This document shows positions 1 through 13,000 of a stretch of DNA of 64,000 bases, piece by piece. Within the stretch, counting starts at the first letter, position 1, and each line of letters starts with the position of its first letter. The translations under genes and the position numbers were made by a program. Below the pieces are notes generated by a model, which worked only from the letters and a program-made list of their open reading frames with translations, did not search any database and was not told where the DNA came from. Source of the DNA: Carposina sasakii (taxonomy: Eukaryota > Arthropoda > Insecta > Lepidoptera > Carposinidae); NCBI GenBank assembly GCA_014607495.2, contig CP053167.1, positions 11,656,001 to 11,720,000 on the forward strand, written 5' to 3'.

Positions 1-417
1 CAACCATCACGAGCGGCGCCGAGTTGACCCGCAGGCTTACTTTATTAACTTGCGGTTGATCGGCAACCGGTCGCTAAACGTCAAAAGACAACTACGCGAC
101 CGATTCCAAGAAACCCTATTCTGTAATCAAGCATGTGGTGCGCTGACTTTTTAATCTAATAGGATAATACCAAATGTCAATTTTGACAGCGACTATCCAG
201 CGATTGCGACCAGGGATTTGGTATCTCTATGATTGCGACCGGCTGCAAGTTACAAAATCAGCCTGACGAACGCATACGAATACACCCGAGCGTATCAGAA
301 TCCATCCGAAAACTCATTAGCTCACCGATCGCGTAGTTATAGAATAAATACAAACATTCGAACGTATCCAGACAAAAATCGAACGCCTATTTTCAAATTC
401 GGTTCGGAATCGTAACA

Positions 418-600
418 GCCAATCAGCGGAGTGTGTGGTGACGTCACTACCTGGCGGTGCCGAGCCGCAGATGCGCGGTGCCGGGGCGCGCGGGGCGGCG
501 CGGGGCGGGGGCGGGGGCGGGAGCGGGCGCGGGGGCGGGGGCGGGGGCGGGGCGGGCACCCCGGGCGGTCGACCGGCGGAGGGGCGCGTCCAGTTCTGAT
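418..600. promoter_or_regulatory. GC-rich promoter-like patch (CCAAT box, CRE, GC boxes)
   Basis: Within about 180 bases there is a CCAAT-type motif (ccaatcag, near 420), a palindromic CRE-type site (tgacgtca, near 438), and then a run of GC boxes (ggggcggg repeated) up to about 560, in otherwise AT-rich DNA. This combination is typical of a CpG-island-like housekeeping promoter. A plus-strand transcript would meet a pyrimidine-rich acceptor-like site near 690. Direction is not proven. It could also be a GC-rich low-complexity patch with chance motifs. Confidence 0.35.
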
Positions 601-693
601 TCCTTGCTTCGACTGCGCTCTATTGATTCTTTGGTAGTTTCCTGAAATAGCAGAGTTGTATGTTAAATTGCAGCTTTCGTTTAATCTCTTTCA

Positions 694-812
694 GATTTTC
701 AACATGAAGGAAAGTGCAAATTTTATAGCGTTAACAGAAATCGTTGAAGAAGTGTATCACACATTTTGTGCAAATACATGAAAGTACGAAACAAGATTAT
801 CCGGCAGAAGAC
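694..812 (+). other. Possible small 5' exon with a 25-codon reading frame
   Basis: An acceptor-like tract (tttaatctctttcag) ends at 693. A 25-codon ATG frame follows (704-781, beginning MKESANFIALTE), and a donor-like cag|gtagcc lies at about 812. Together with the upstream GC-rich patch this would fit a non-coding first exon plus a second exon carrying a short upstream frame. No protein family is recognised and the frame is short enough to be chance. Confidence 0.2.
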
Positions 813-1078
813 CCAGGTAGCCATTGAAGTGGTCTGCTGGTCAAATCTGTCGTAGAGCCGATGGACAGTGGAATGAGCGGGTTCTCGAAAAGAGACCACG
901 CCGAGAGATGAACCGATGACTTGAAGAGGGCGGCCGGTACGAGTAGTTACTGGATGGTGAAAACGGGTGATTGAACCTTACGGCGCGTTCTCGGGGCCTA
1001 CGTCCAGCAGTGGACTGCAGTTGGACTGCAGTAGGCCGGTGTACACTGGAGCGTGCGGGTGTGGGGTCGGGCACTCAC

Positions 1079-4000
1079 GCGGGGGGCGGGCGGCGGCAGG
1101 CGGCGCGCGGTGGGCGGCAGCGGCACCGGCTGCAGGTCCAGCAGGTTGTCCGGACGTCGGCGCGGCGGTGCGTCAGGTGCGGTGGCGAGCGCACACAGCG
1201 GCCTGCGCCGACCCGGACACGACATGCACGGGGACGTCAGCGGGGACGGCGGCCTGGGGGGGGGGACAGTGATGATAAATCAACGCACATCCTAAACCAT
1301 TAATCTTAGAAACCTAAAACTTGGATAGTGAATTGATTGTAACACCTATGCATCTTATGAAATCTTATTTACTAATGCATCTGCGATGCGATGGTAGCCA
1401 AGTTGTCGAGATTTTGATTTCGATGCTGTCGCACGACAACACATATACATGACTCGCTATACCTGTACTCGCTGAGCCAGCAGTCGTCGTCCTCGGAGTA
1501 GCGCAGCGCCCGCACGGCAGCGCGCGGCACGAAGCTGTCGCACAGCAACACGCGCCGGCGCAGCGCTGCCGTCAACTGGGCCTGGGGTGGGGACTTTGTT
1601 ATACGACTCATAAATGACATATGCGCCTATCTCAGACGGATTTCTATATACATAGTTATCGTCAAATGTGCCCTTTGTCCACCCAAAAAGCACTTGCATC
1701 CGCCCGTGATCCGACTCGAAGGACCAAATACAAATTATCTAATTTATACGAAAACTACGTATATTGTATGTCTTGTGTTTTGTTTACCGTGATTTTTGTA
1801 GACAAACCCTTTTGTAAATTAAAATACATAAGACTAAACAAAATGGCAAAGATTTTTAAAAATAAAAATCAAACAACACAAGTACCTACATTTGACATTG
1901 AAATAAGCTTTTGAAACGAACAAATTGATATCATTTCTTAGAAAAACCCTGACAGCACATCATATATTCAATCCCTATATCACTTCCTCCATATAACACA
2001 TATTATCATAACCCCCCCCTTACCTGTAAGGCCTCGTTCTCCCTCCTCTCGGCATCATGCGCCTCTCTCTGTTCCACACTCTCCTCTCTCAGACACATGT
2101 ACTTCGCCAGGCATTTCTTTAACCTGCGAACAAAATAATTAAAAGTCAACTTATTCAAACATCAAAGGCAATATTAGGGTCGACTCCGGCAGTCATACTC
2201 AAACCTAAACCTAATTTTTGTCAGATCTATCTCTCTCCGTTCTAAACATAAATGGTTGAGAGAGAAAAGGACAGGTAGGACTAATTTTACGTTTAGGTTT
2301 AAGTGTGACTGCCGGAATCGATCAAATTATATAGCGATTAAACCTGATTTTGTGAAAACTATTTCATATTTAAGCAGGTAATTTGGACCTTAAATACTTG
2401 TTAGAAAATTCCCCATTAAGGGCCGATTTTTTCAATGATTAGATAGCCTAGCTAAAGAATAAAGTTTATGCTGTCTACCAACCAAAAATACATAAATACA
2501 TTAGCAAGGTTAATTGAATTTGATCCCAATGATGATTATATTTCTTTGCTTAAAACATGGTACAAGAATATGGAACGTAATTGTTTGTGTATATATTTTA
2601 TTTCTAGAATATATTAATAATAATATGTAATATTTATTTATTTAATAATTTATTAAATTAAATTTAATAATATTTATTTATTTAATATTTATTTAATAAG
2701 AGGTCGTGGGTTCGATTCCCACCCGGGTGAGGAATTTTTTCAATTTCTTTATTAATAATTTTATTTAATAACTAGCTACCCGTGATATACCTCTGTGTTT
2801 TATGGTCCACCTCCTGCTGCAACGTAGTGAAGGTATTGGTAACGCTGGCCGTCGTCTCCTCCTCCAGGTCTATCTTCTGCTGCATCTCCACCTCCCTCTT
2901 CTTCCTCTCTGCTATCTCTAAATGTCTCTGCTCCAAGATGATCTGACTCTCATTGAGGTTGTTCAGCAGGTCTTTCCCCGCCCCACCCTGAACCAATCGG
3001 TTCTCTATCAACCTGATCTGGTTCTCTAGCTCCTCGGTCTTGCATTTCTCTTGTTCTATCGTGGACTCTGCTAAAATGTGCTCGTTTTCTATGCTTGCTG
3101 TGTCTTCTTCGACTGAAAAATATTTGCAAATTTTATGAACATGAATACATTTCAGTTTAGAAATAATACCGTTAATATTATGAATTATAATCTACCCTGC
3201 CTCTGCCACGTACCTACACTGCCCCTGCCCCTGCCCGGTACCTACCCTGGCCCTCAGCCGGGCGCGATCGCGGCTTGCGCTGACGTCTCTCGGCGGCGCG
3301 GCGTTGCTCTATAAGTGCTCGTAGTCGCTCTACTTCCGCTCTGTACTCTCGCAGTTTGGCGTCTTTCGGGTCTTCGTTGCGGACCGGCTTGTTCTTTATC
3401 GCTGGAGACAGACGAGATGGACATTTGACACATAATAAAATAAAGAATAGTAGATAATGACCAAGATCAGTCCTTGAGGAACGCTTCATATACGATCGAA
3501 CTACACAAGTTTAGTCATCAGTCATGTTTATGTGGAAATGTGACGAACAACTTGGGAAGGTCTTTCAAAAAGACGAAAGTGTTATTTTCAAGGAATAATT
3601 AAATTATTTACATCATCAAAAGCCTTATTTAAATCTGTATAGAAGAAACTACCTACAAATTAAAAATTCTGATGGGATCTCACCTCATTGCTAAGAACTA
3701 CTGATAAATCCTAATAGTGCAATAGTACATACCTTTAGCGCGGTGTGCGTATCGCAAGGTAGTGACGGTCTCATCGTAGTTGTAAGCGGCGGGGCCGATG
3801 GCTGCAATCATGATGGTCTTGCTGTTGCCTCCGAGAGAGTCCTGCAGGATACGAGTCAGCTTCGAGTCTCTGGAAACATTAATGATCACCTGTAGCGTTG
3901 ACGAGACATAGGAAGCAGCAGAAGGAAACAGGTCCATTCTAAAGCCGTTTCTTAACACTGAAAACTGCCGGTTATCAAGTAGGAAGCCTGCTATTTTGTA

Positions 4001-7000
4001 CAGTTAATACTTTTTAACAAATATCTACAATGTACGAGTATCTTTATGATTTTTCCTTTAAAATAACCACCACAAACTTTAGAGTTTTAGACAGCGTATT
4101 TAAAAGAAAACATTATCGCAAGCTTAACGAGGCAGAATATCCTCTTATCTTCACCCCCTTACCTGTAAGGCACATGTGGACTGTTCTCAGCCAGCGCAGA
4201 TATGACATTCCCCAGCGATGATAACGCCTGGTTGATCCTCGACGCTTCCCGTAATCGATCGGCTGAGGCACCAGTCTTTCGCTGACGCTCGCTGCCGGCC
4301 AGGTCTACCAGGTTCAACTTCCCCACGCTATAAGGGCGAATAGGGCTTTTAGTGAGGATTGAATTTGAATATTGTAAAGTTGTTTAACACATCACGTTTA
4401 CTAAAGTACTCTACGTTGGTCTTATTGATTTCTCAGAGGACGTTAAGGGCTTCTCTGATTAGTTTAATTAATGCTATAAGGCTAGCGTAAACTACTAGGA
4501 AGTTTGAAGAATGTTACTTGATTTAGGGCGTGTCTGCATCATACCTATACATATTCTTTTTTAAACTTACGTAACATTATCGTCTAAAAATAAAATAAAT
4601 ATCGATCGAACATTGTATGAGTAGAAAATAGATTAAGTGTGACCTTGACTTAATTGTTGACTAACTTCCATTTCGGAAGAATACCTTTTTACTGATTTCA
4701 CTATCCGTCTTTCATAAAAGCAAGTTCGTCTGAAATACTTCAAGTCTTTACAACTTATGTATTTCCATAACTAGAGCTATTGACCCTGTGAAGTCCTAAA
4801 CCCGCATGGAAGTACCCTCATATTGCGTGTATTGGATGCTTCCTCCTTGCCCCATCACGTCGAAGCACAGCCCTACATGCTGCCCTAGATATAGCAATCG
4901 TTTATTCATGGATTCATACTGTGTTCTTTTATACCGATGCGATTAAAGGTATCTATGTCTGTAAAAATACCTTGTAAACATATACGAGCAGCTACTATTG
5001 GTGATCACCATAAAATCTTGTAGAACCTTACATAGTAGTTATTATTATTATGCTTTATTGTACACAGTAAAGTTTTCACGAATAAAGTTTATGACAAAGA
5101 AAATGTACAAAGGCGTGCTTATCTCTAAAAGAGATTTCCTCCAGCAAACCAACCGTGAAAGAGAAATTAACATAAGAGGTAGGTATGTGTGCACACAAAC
5201 AGACCAATAAACTAAATAATTAAATAAAAGAAAAGACATAAACCTAAAATAAACAAAAATACCTTAATAGACTACATAAACATAAATACCTAAATAAAAC
5301 ACAAACATAGATAAGCATAGATAAATAGTATACATACTAAAGGATAAAAATATCATCAAATGTAAGTATATTGGTATACAATAGTAAGAAACCAATAATC
5401 AGACACTATTAAACAAGAAGATGGGAGAGATAAATAATGGACCTTCAATCTTTTCTTAAAAACATCAACTGATGGACAGTCTCTCACAGAGTGAGGCAGC
5501 GAGTTCCATAGCTTTACCGCATAGACAGTGAAAGAGAAGTTAAAAGCAACTGAATTGTGACGAGGAGTTTTTAGTAATTATTACCAAAAACATCAGGTTT
5601 TCGGTGCAAGAATCTGAAAATACGTGATTATCCGTAACTTGGTCATGGGTGGCTCATCTATAGGTATCCTACTAATTAACATTAGAAATGCGAAAGTTTA
5701 TAAGGGTGGATGTATGTATTCATTTATTTATTTAGACACACTTACAAAACATACATTAAAAGCAACAATAATTTCACTTACAAGTAAAAATCTGATGTAT
5801 GTGCCAATTATAGGTGTGCTACATCATTCACAGATAATATTATAGTGGAGTGTGTTTCATCAAACAGCTCCCCTAGATATGTGAGTGTATGTTACTCTTT
5901 CACACGAAACCTCCTGAGCGGGTTTTGATTAAACTTGCCAGTTTGTGTACAATACAATGTTTATGCTTCAAGTGTAACAAAAGTTAGATAAGAAAACAGT
6001 TAGCAGCCACCTGAGGTACAAACATAGTTGAGTACTAAGTCTAAATCCAGATAAGGCACGACTAACTGTTATTGCAAAGATAAATAAATATCTCAAAACA
6101 ATACTAACATATACAGAAATATATGAGTTTGATCTAACCGAAAGTTCAACATTTTGAAAATAACATAAGTATCACGAAATTGCGACAAGCGACTCTATGT
6201 ACTTATTCAGTTTAATTTAAGCTGAGAAGAAGTAAAGGCTGATGCTGGAAACCTAAATCAAGACACCCGGACATCTTGGAGTGGCCAATCACGTACGGGA
6301 ACATTTGTGTGGCTTCGTAGAGTAAGTTGTAAGTGACGGAACATATGCTAATATCGATCCTTACATGGTACACAAACTAAATTAACATGCAATGCGAATG
6401 TGTTTAATATACCTTTTATAGCAAATCAATGCATTGATAAGCCTGTAATTATCTATATCCTTGAATAGTTAGATACTTAAGAAGGTAATTTACTTATTTG
6501 CTAAATCAATTGAATTGGATGGTTATTTCAAATCGATCGTAAGTAATTTTTTTTAGATCAACATGCTTCTCATACATGAAGAACCCTAACTAGTGAAACA
6601 TATTTGATTCTGAAGAATAGTTTATTAGAATTAGCAAAACAGATATCCTTCGAACTAAAATTAAAACCAAAAATTGTCACAAACCAGCCTACACACATCC
6701 AAAAGAGCGTATAAAAATCATCCACGCTAATCACCCATAAATGCACTTCCTACATTTATCTAACACAACAATCGAATATTTACATAAAATGTCAAAATAA
6801 ACTACCGCAAGACCTTGGCAATGCAAAAAAGCGGAATACGGAAAGAGTATCGGCTGTTGCGTCACCGATTATCACTAGTTTGTAAACCCACACGCGGCGG
6901 CACAGCTGATCGGTGACCCTCATTGTTGACTAACCCACACATCATAGCATGGGGGAGACTACTTTAGGGGAACTAGACAGAAGCCCTGCTATATTGATTT

Positions 7001-10000
7001 ATCGACATCTCATGCACGTTTGATATCGGCTTTAATCATGAATCAGACTCGTAGTTAAATATTTTGGAATATCTAAGTACTCTAATCCCTAAATGGGATA
7101 ACTAATTGCCTTGGCGGAAACTTAAAGCTTCAACTGAGTTGTACGTTGTGCCAAGATTGTGGTAAAACTAAGGCAGTTTCTAATCACGAGCTTAGTGGAA
7201 AACATATAGTTAAATAGGATTGCTTATTAACAATGTTTTAATCAAGTTTAGGATGACATACTCGTAATAGACATATTTAGACCACAATTACCAGGATGAC
7301 ATAACAAAAGTACACTTTACATTAACTAGAGCGCAACCAACATAGTACAACGAGAGTGGACCTTGATATGCTCGCCATTTATGTTCTTCTGGTACCTGTG
7401 GCAAAATGTTGCTCATACATAATAAAATAAAAAAATCTAGATTACAATCATAGATTGCTAGACAAACATTTAATATTACGTGAAGTAGATTTTAATTCAA
7501 TCTCGTAGATGCGTGATGATAATTATCTTCGATGTTGTTGCAAACAGTGCAGGGGCACGAGACCGTGTTGACAAAACACCAGTGCGACATGAAACACGCG
7601 AAGGTTTGCGGGCCGAGCACAATCGCGTTATTGACAATACTACCAAATAAACAGAACATAAAACAAGCAAGATTACTGAATACGCCTTACAACAAGTCTC
7701 TTGAAAAGGCAAGTGCAATTTTTTTAAGCCAGCAAAGAAAGTATACCTAGTCAAGGGATAAAGTATATCTAGTATAGGTATATCTACCATACGCAACTCA
7801 TAATTAGACCAGTCAATCAATATGGTGGAGGATGAAGAAAACCATGGTTTCAATTACACATTTCACCCAATCACACATTTCTAATATAAAAAGTTATCTA
7901 TTCATAGTTTTAGACATGTCTTATCGTCATACTCTACATCACCAGATGCTCTGTCATTGTCATTATTAAAAGAACGAGATTTTAGTAAGCATCATAAACC
8001 ACAATGCATTTCATTGAAACGCTAACAGAACACACTTAAAATACATCTGAGTGAATTTAGTATCTACGCAATAGCGGATAAAAATAGCAATCATGGCATA
8101 AGCGTTCAGTGCTACTGGAAGTATTTTTATAGCACGATTATAATGCATTTTTTTATAACCTCCATCCGACAAATATACATCACCTTATGAAATGAGCGTC
8201 AGATCATTATAAATAACTTTCATTTATAGTCTATTTGAATTGAATATATTCTTCCATCCCATTTTTTTTCTTACAAGATCTCATAAGACGAATCGTCCGA
8301 ATTCATACCTATTTTGGATCACATTATCCCAATCGATAATCCAGACTCGGACTAAACAATAGAGGATTTTGAAGCAATTCACAAACAAAGCCATAATAAA
8401 TACTTCAATTACAAAACACTGATATACTATCACTACGCTAACTCAAGATATTGCAATACAATGCTATAATAATTGCGTCTAAAAAAGTACTGATATGGAA
8501 TCGTATTGATAATAAATAGATAGATAGTGAAATTAGGATAAGGTATGCTTTACTGATATACGCAAATACGTTTTAAAATTATAATGTATTAAGCGAGCTC
8601 TAAACAAAAGTTCTTAATATAAATACTGATCTTTTAAGACTTGAAACTTGCAGGGTGTCTTTGTAAGATGTAGGTATCTGATAATACGAATTCTCAAGTT
8701 TACGCAGATGAAGTCGTGGACGTCCCTGGTCCAAGATAAATCTGCATTCCTGTCAGAAATTCATATCGTATGGCTGTTAATAAATTGGGCTAGTGCGATG
8801 TTCTTTAAACACCTTTTTACCAAACTATTTATTTTGCGACATTCAGTTAATTAACTAATTTCAACAAGTATCACATTCCCAATCTAACTTAATCCAACAA
8901 AAAGTCGAGCAAAGTAACAAATGCGCATTTTCTATTGCGAAAAGTTTCGTTCCGAATGGTTATTGTGTACAAGGCCTGGGGTGGGGGGGGGGGCCGCGTG
9001 AAAAACTAGTCCTTCACGGTACACTGCCCTTCCTAACTGAAAATTCTTCAATGCTGATACACAAGAAACTCGACAAGAATGATGATTACTGACAGATATA
9101 CGACTAGTGGAAATGTGACGTCATCATCCATCTTACGGATCGGAGATTGGGTGTAATCATGGAGAGTGTAATCATGCAGCTGTGCCATTTGCAGATGTTT
9201 TATATTTTGATGGTACTGAAGTTGATCTAGCTAATATGCATAAGAAAGATATGATTTAGTGTAGTAAAATAATTTCTAGTGGAATGGAAATCACTAAAGT
9301 TCAATGTGCTACAAATACCTACTGAATCTGACCTATATAATTTACAGGTCAATAAGTAAGCGAGTGATACAATTTGGTTGATGAAGTCATGCAACAGACA
9401 AAACATAGGGGTAATTCTAACAATGTTGTCAGTATATGAGACACTTATAGAAGAGTTAATAATTTATTTAAACTTAATTTACCTGGGACAATATTCGTCA
9501 AACCATACCTCGACCCAAGATCTCTTTTCCGACATGACAAATAAACAAATCAATAAGAAACTGATAACAAAAAATGTATTACTCCCGAAAATGTAAAACA
9601 CGTGAAGATAGGAGTTGTGTCCAGTGAAGGTTGGACACCAGTGAGTCGAATGAGGATCGGGGCCGCTCATGACCCGACGCCCACGACCTTAATCATGTCC
9701 TACAGCTTGGGATAATGACGGCACAACGAGATGCTAATGTGAATCATAGTAATTACTTGAGACAATATTAGCACAGTGATTCAAATGTATATGATAATTA
9801 ATTTAGTTAGTGTTATAATTTAAGCTGCTAATTTCTAATGGATTTTACAAAAAATGTTTGTATGTTTTCTCATACATATAGGTACACAAGGTTGTTCCCT
9901 GAAATTCCCAGAACCGCCAAAACTGCAGAATTAGGGAGTAGACCTTACAGTAACGTTCATCGTAGTGGGGTCAGATATTAATGATTAACTAGTTGCATCG

Positions 10001-13000
10001 TCTGAGAGAAGGAAATGCAGCTGATGTTTTCTAGCGACGTCGCGGGATCAGCAGAGGGATTTGTTAATTTGAATGAAATATTACAAGTAAGAGACAAAAA
10101 ATTTGAGACAGTATAGATTAGAATGAAACTAGCAGTGCATGTGATCCATATACCTAAAGAGTAGGTAATTTCGTGCAAAATAAGTAATAATGTATTCTTA
10201 GCAGGGTATGACAAACGCCATTCCGGGAGACCGGAGTCGAGGGTGACTAACACACAAATTAACACTCATTCATGCGACCATGTAAAATGCACATAATGTT
10301 AGGCCTGAACGAATATTACCCTGATACTTTTACAAGCAATTTCCTTTGATTTCTTATTCCTTATGTTTGCTCATCACATAATATTAACTGGTTGGCTGGA
10401 AGAAATCTCTGTTAGAGAAAAGCTCGTCTTTGTAAATGTTTATTCCAAATGTACTTTATGTGTACAATAAATAATAAGAAAAAAGCAATTTAATGTGCCA
10501 AATACAATAAAGTTCAGAGTTTTCAACGTCACGATTTTCTTCACTGTGATATTTTTCAATATTTTTAAAATATGGAGGTTCTATATAATTATAGAAACTG
10601 AACTGACTAGTCTATGACGTCATGCGTTGGTCAGCAATCAATACTAGAACGGGTGGCAGCCGTAATAGATGAGTCTAGGTATACCTCGGACCATATCTGT
10701 GACCTTGGCCAAGGGGTAAATTATAGATGGATAGAATATGTATATGTTGCAGTCAAAACTCTTAACCAGTCAAAAGTACTTTTAACTGAATAAAATAGGC
10801 AAAAGTAGTTTTGGTCGCAGGTTGATCTAAAGAGGTTTCGACTGAAAATCATTGGTTACTCGTAATAGAGCTTTTGACTGCAACATATAGATAGATCATA
10901 GCACAGTAAACAATCATATATCTTTGTGTTACAGAACATAATTTTGTTTGGAATGTTTAACGGCAGATTCAACTGCTTTAGGTTGTTAATGCTGGGCTTC
11001 ACTAGAATACAACAGCTGCATCTCATTCCGTGTATGTCGGTGGAGTCGACTAAGGAACTCGGGCATTCTCTCAGGCGATAAGCTAGCAACTTGTCACCGA
11101 TCATTTACATCTGTCCCCGATGTTCTAAACGTGACTGTGTGTTTGTGTGTGCTCAACGCGATTTAATGATCCATATAAATAACTGAAGTTAGTGTATTCG
11201 GGGTGAAGGTGACCTAAAGTTAATGGTTCGAACCACCCATTCCGCTCAAATTCACTAATTAACCGAAACAGGGGGTTCAGTCACGCGGACTTCCTGAATA
11301 CTACTTGGTATTTAACTTGGCCGTAATTTGCATGCAATTTGAGCCACGTGAGTGATTTACCCGAAAATCCTTAAACATTACAACTTTTATACATATAGGT
11401 ACATAAATATATTTATTTATTTATTTATTTACACACACATAACTAATGTTTATCATTACAGGTTACCCTAATGCGACAAATTAGTTTTTATCTTATTGTT
11501 AATTTTAATTTTAAGTTTGTTAGTTTTTTAATCATGAACATAACATGCAACAAACATTTCCCTTACTGTGAATTCTCTCAGAGTACAACAACGTAGGTCC
11601 ACACTTTCTGCTATGACATTGAGTGTATTGAGTGCGCGAGTGAGCGGCCCTTTATTCCACAGGTGAGTTCGGCCCCTCAGCACCGCCAGCAGTGGCGGTC
11701 GTCTCCGCCATACTGTAAACCTATACAGGGTGTAAAAAAAGGGTATGTTAAGCGAAAGGCTACGTAAATAGCCCACTGTAGAGAACCTATCCACAAAATT
11801 TGAGACTCGAAATCACATGTTTATTTTTCAAGATTGTATGAAACTTCCTGAGATATTTAAAAATTCTCCATACTATCGGGAAAAATAAACATGTGATTTC
11901 GAGTCTCAAATTTTGTGGATAGGTCCTCTACAGTGGGCTATTTACGTAGCTTTTCGCTTAACATACCCTTTTTGTTACAACCTGTATAAGACTCGGCTGT
12001 GTTCCCGGTTCTGGGGTAGCCAGAAATGCAGGGTAGGAGGAGGAGGATATAAATGAGATCCCATTGCAAATGCAAGCATGCATTTGCACTTATCGCTTGT
12101 GAGAATGCCCGAGTACCTTAGTCGACTCTTACGACATACTCGTACGTGGAAGGAGACACAACCCCGCATTAGCACAGGAGGTTATAATAACAATTTTCAT
12201 GACAGAAAACAGTGATACACAATATAACCAATCATAGGTCGACTCATTACATCTGCCCACGAAGGGAAGAGTGCTGACGGAGCTGTCATATGCTGTCGAT
12301 TAGACTTCAGCTATTCGCGTACAACTATTAATTACGTGTTTGTATGAAATAGGTTCATCATCTAACATGCAATGGATAAACTCATTGCTAAACGACTTGC
12401 TAAACCTTAAAATAAAAAATATATATTGCTCGATCTAAAAATTCTAACGTCTTACACACCTTATAAGTACCTAAATGCGAACTTAATGCTACATAGAATT
12501 TTCTTCCCGTCAATCGTTATTTATTCTACCTGTACCTTTCCGATTCCGTCTCAGACATTGACGTCGTAAATAAAGAGGGACATATACAGGATGTTTTTTT
12601 GTGGCCACCTTTAACGAAGGGTACGTATTCTATACATGAAATAAAGTAAGTTTATGACAAAAAAAATGCTGGGATTTTTTTTTTTTTAAATTTTAAATTC
12701 CTTGATCGTGCGAAATTTATAGTGTCTAGTGTTTATGTTAGTTTTTTTATAGACAGATATTAATTATTTTTCGTGAAAAAATCCTGCTACGCGCGTCTAT
12801 GTGCATTTATGCAGAAAAACGCAGTCTATTTATTCAACTTTGGACCCTAATATTTTGGAAACCAGACACTTCCCAGGTATGCTTCCATGGAGAAAAATGA
12901 TCGTGATGATTAGGAGATTCCGTAGTTTTCGGGAACGTTGACGACCAAAAATCATCCTGTATAACAAATTTTAAAGTAAGTTTTAAGAATGGTAGTCAGA

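Larger units (their letters stand above)
1..1078. other. Left-edge segment without a confirmed gene
   Basis: This stretch lies beyond the last kinesin exon that I can place. It holds a GC-rich promoter-like patch (about 420-600), a short ATG-led reading frame after an acceptor-like site (704-781), and near 1000-1030 a piece of the dispersed lepidopteran repeat that contains 'ctgctggacgtaggcct'. A terminal KIF3B exon is expected here or beyond the left edge, but no reading frame resembling the acidic KIF3B C-terminus was found. The proline- and arginine-rich readings across 430-640 come from GC composition and are not proposed as genes. Confidence 0.5.

Noticed and set aside
317..645. Pro-rich and Gly/Ala/Arg-rich frames in the GC patch
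   Set aside because: Composition-driven frames in overlapping registers, with no domain or splice support.
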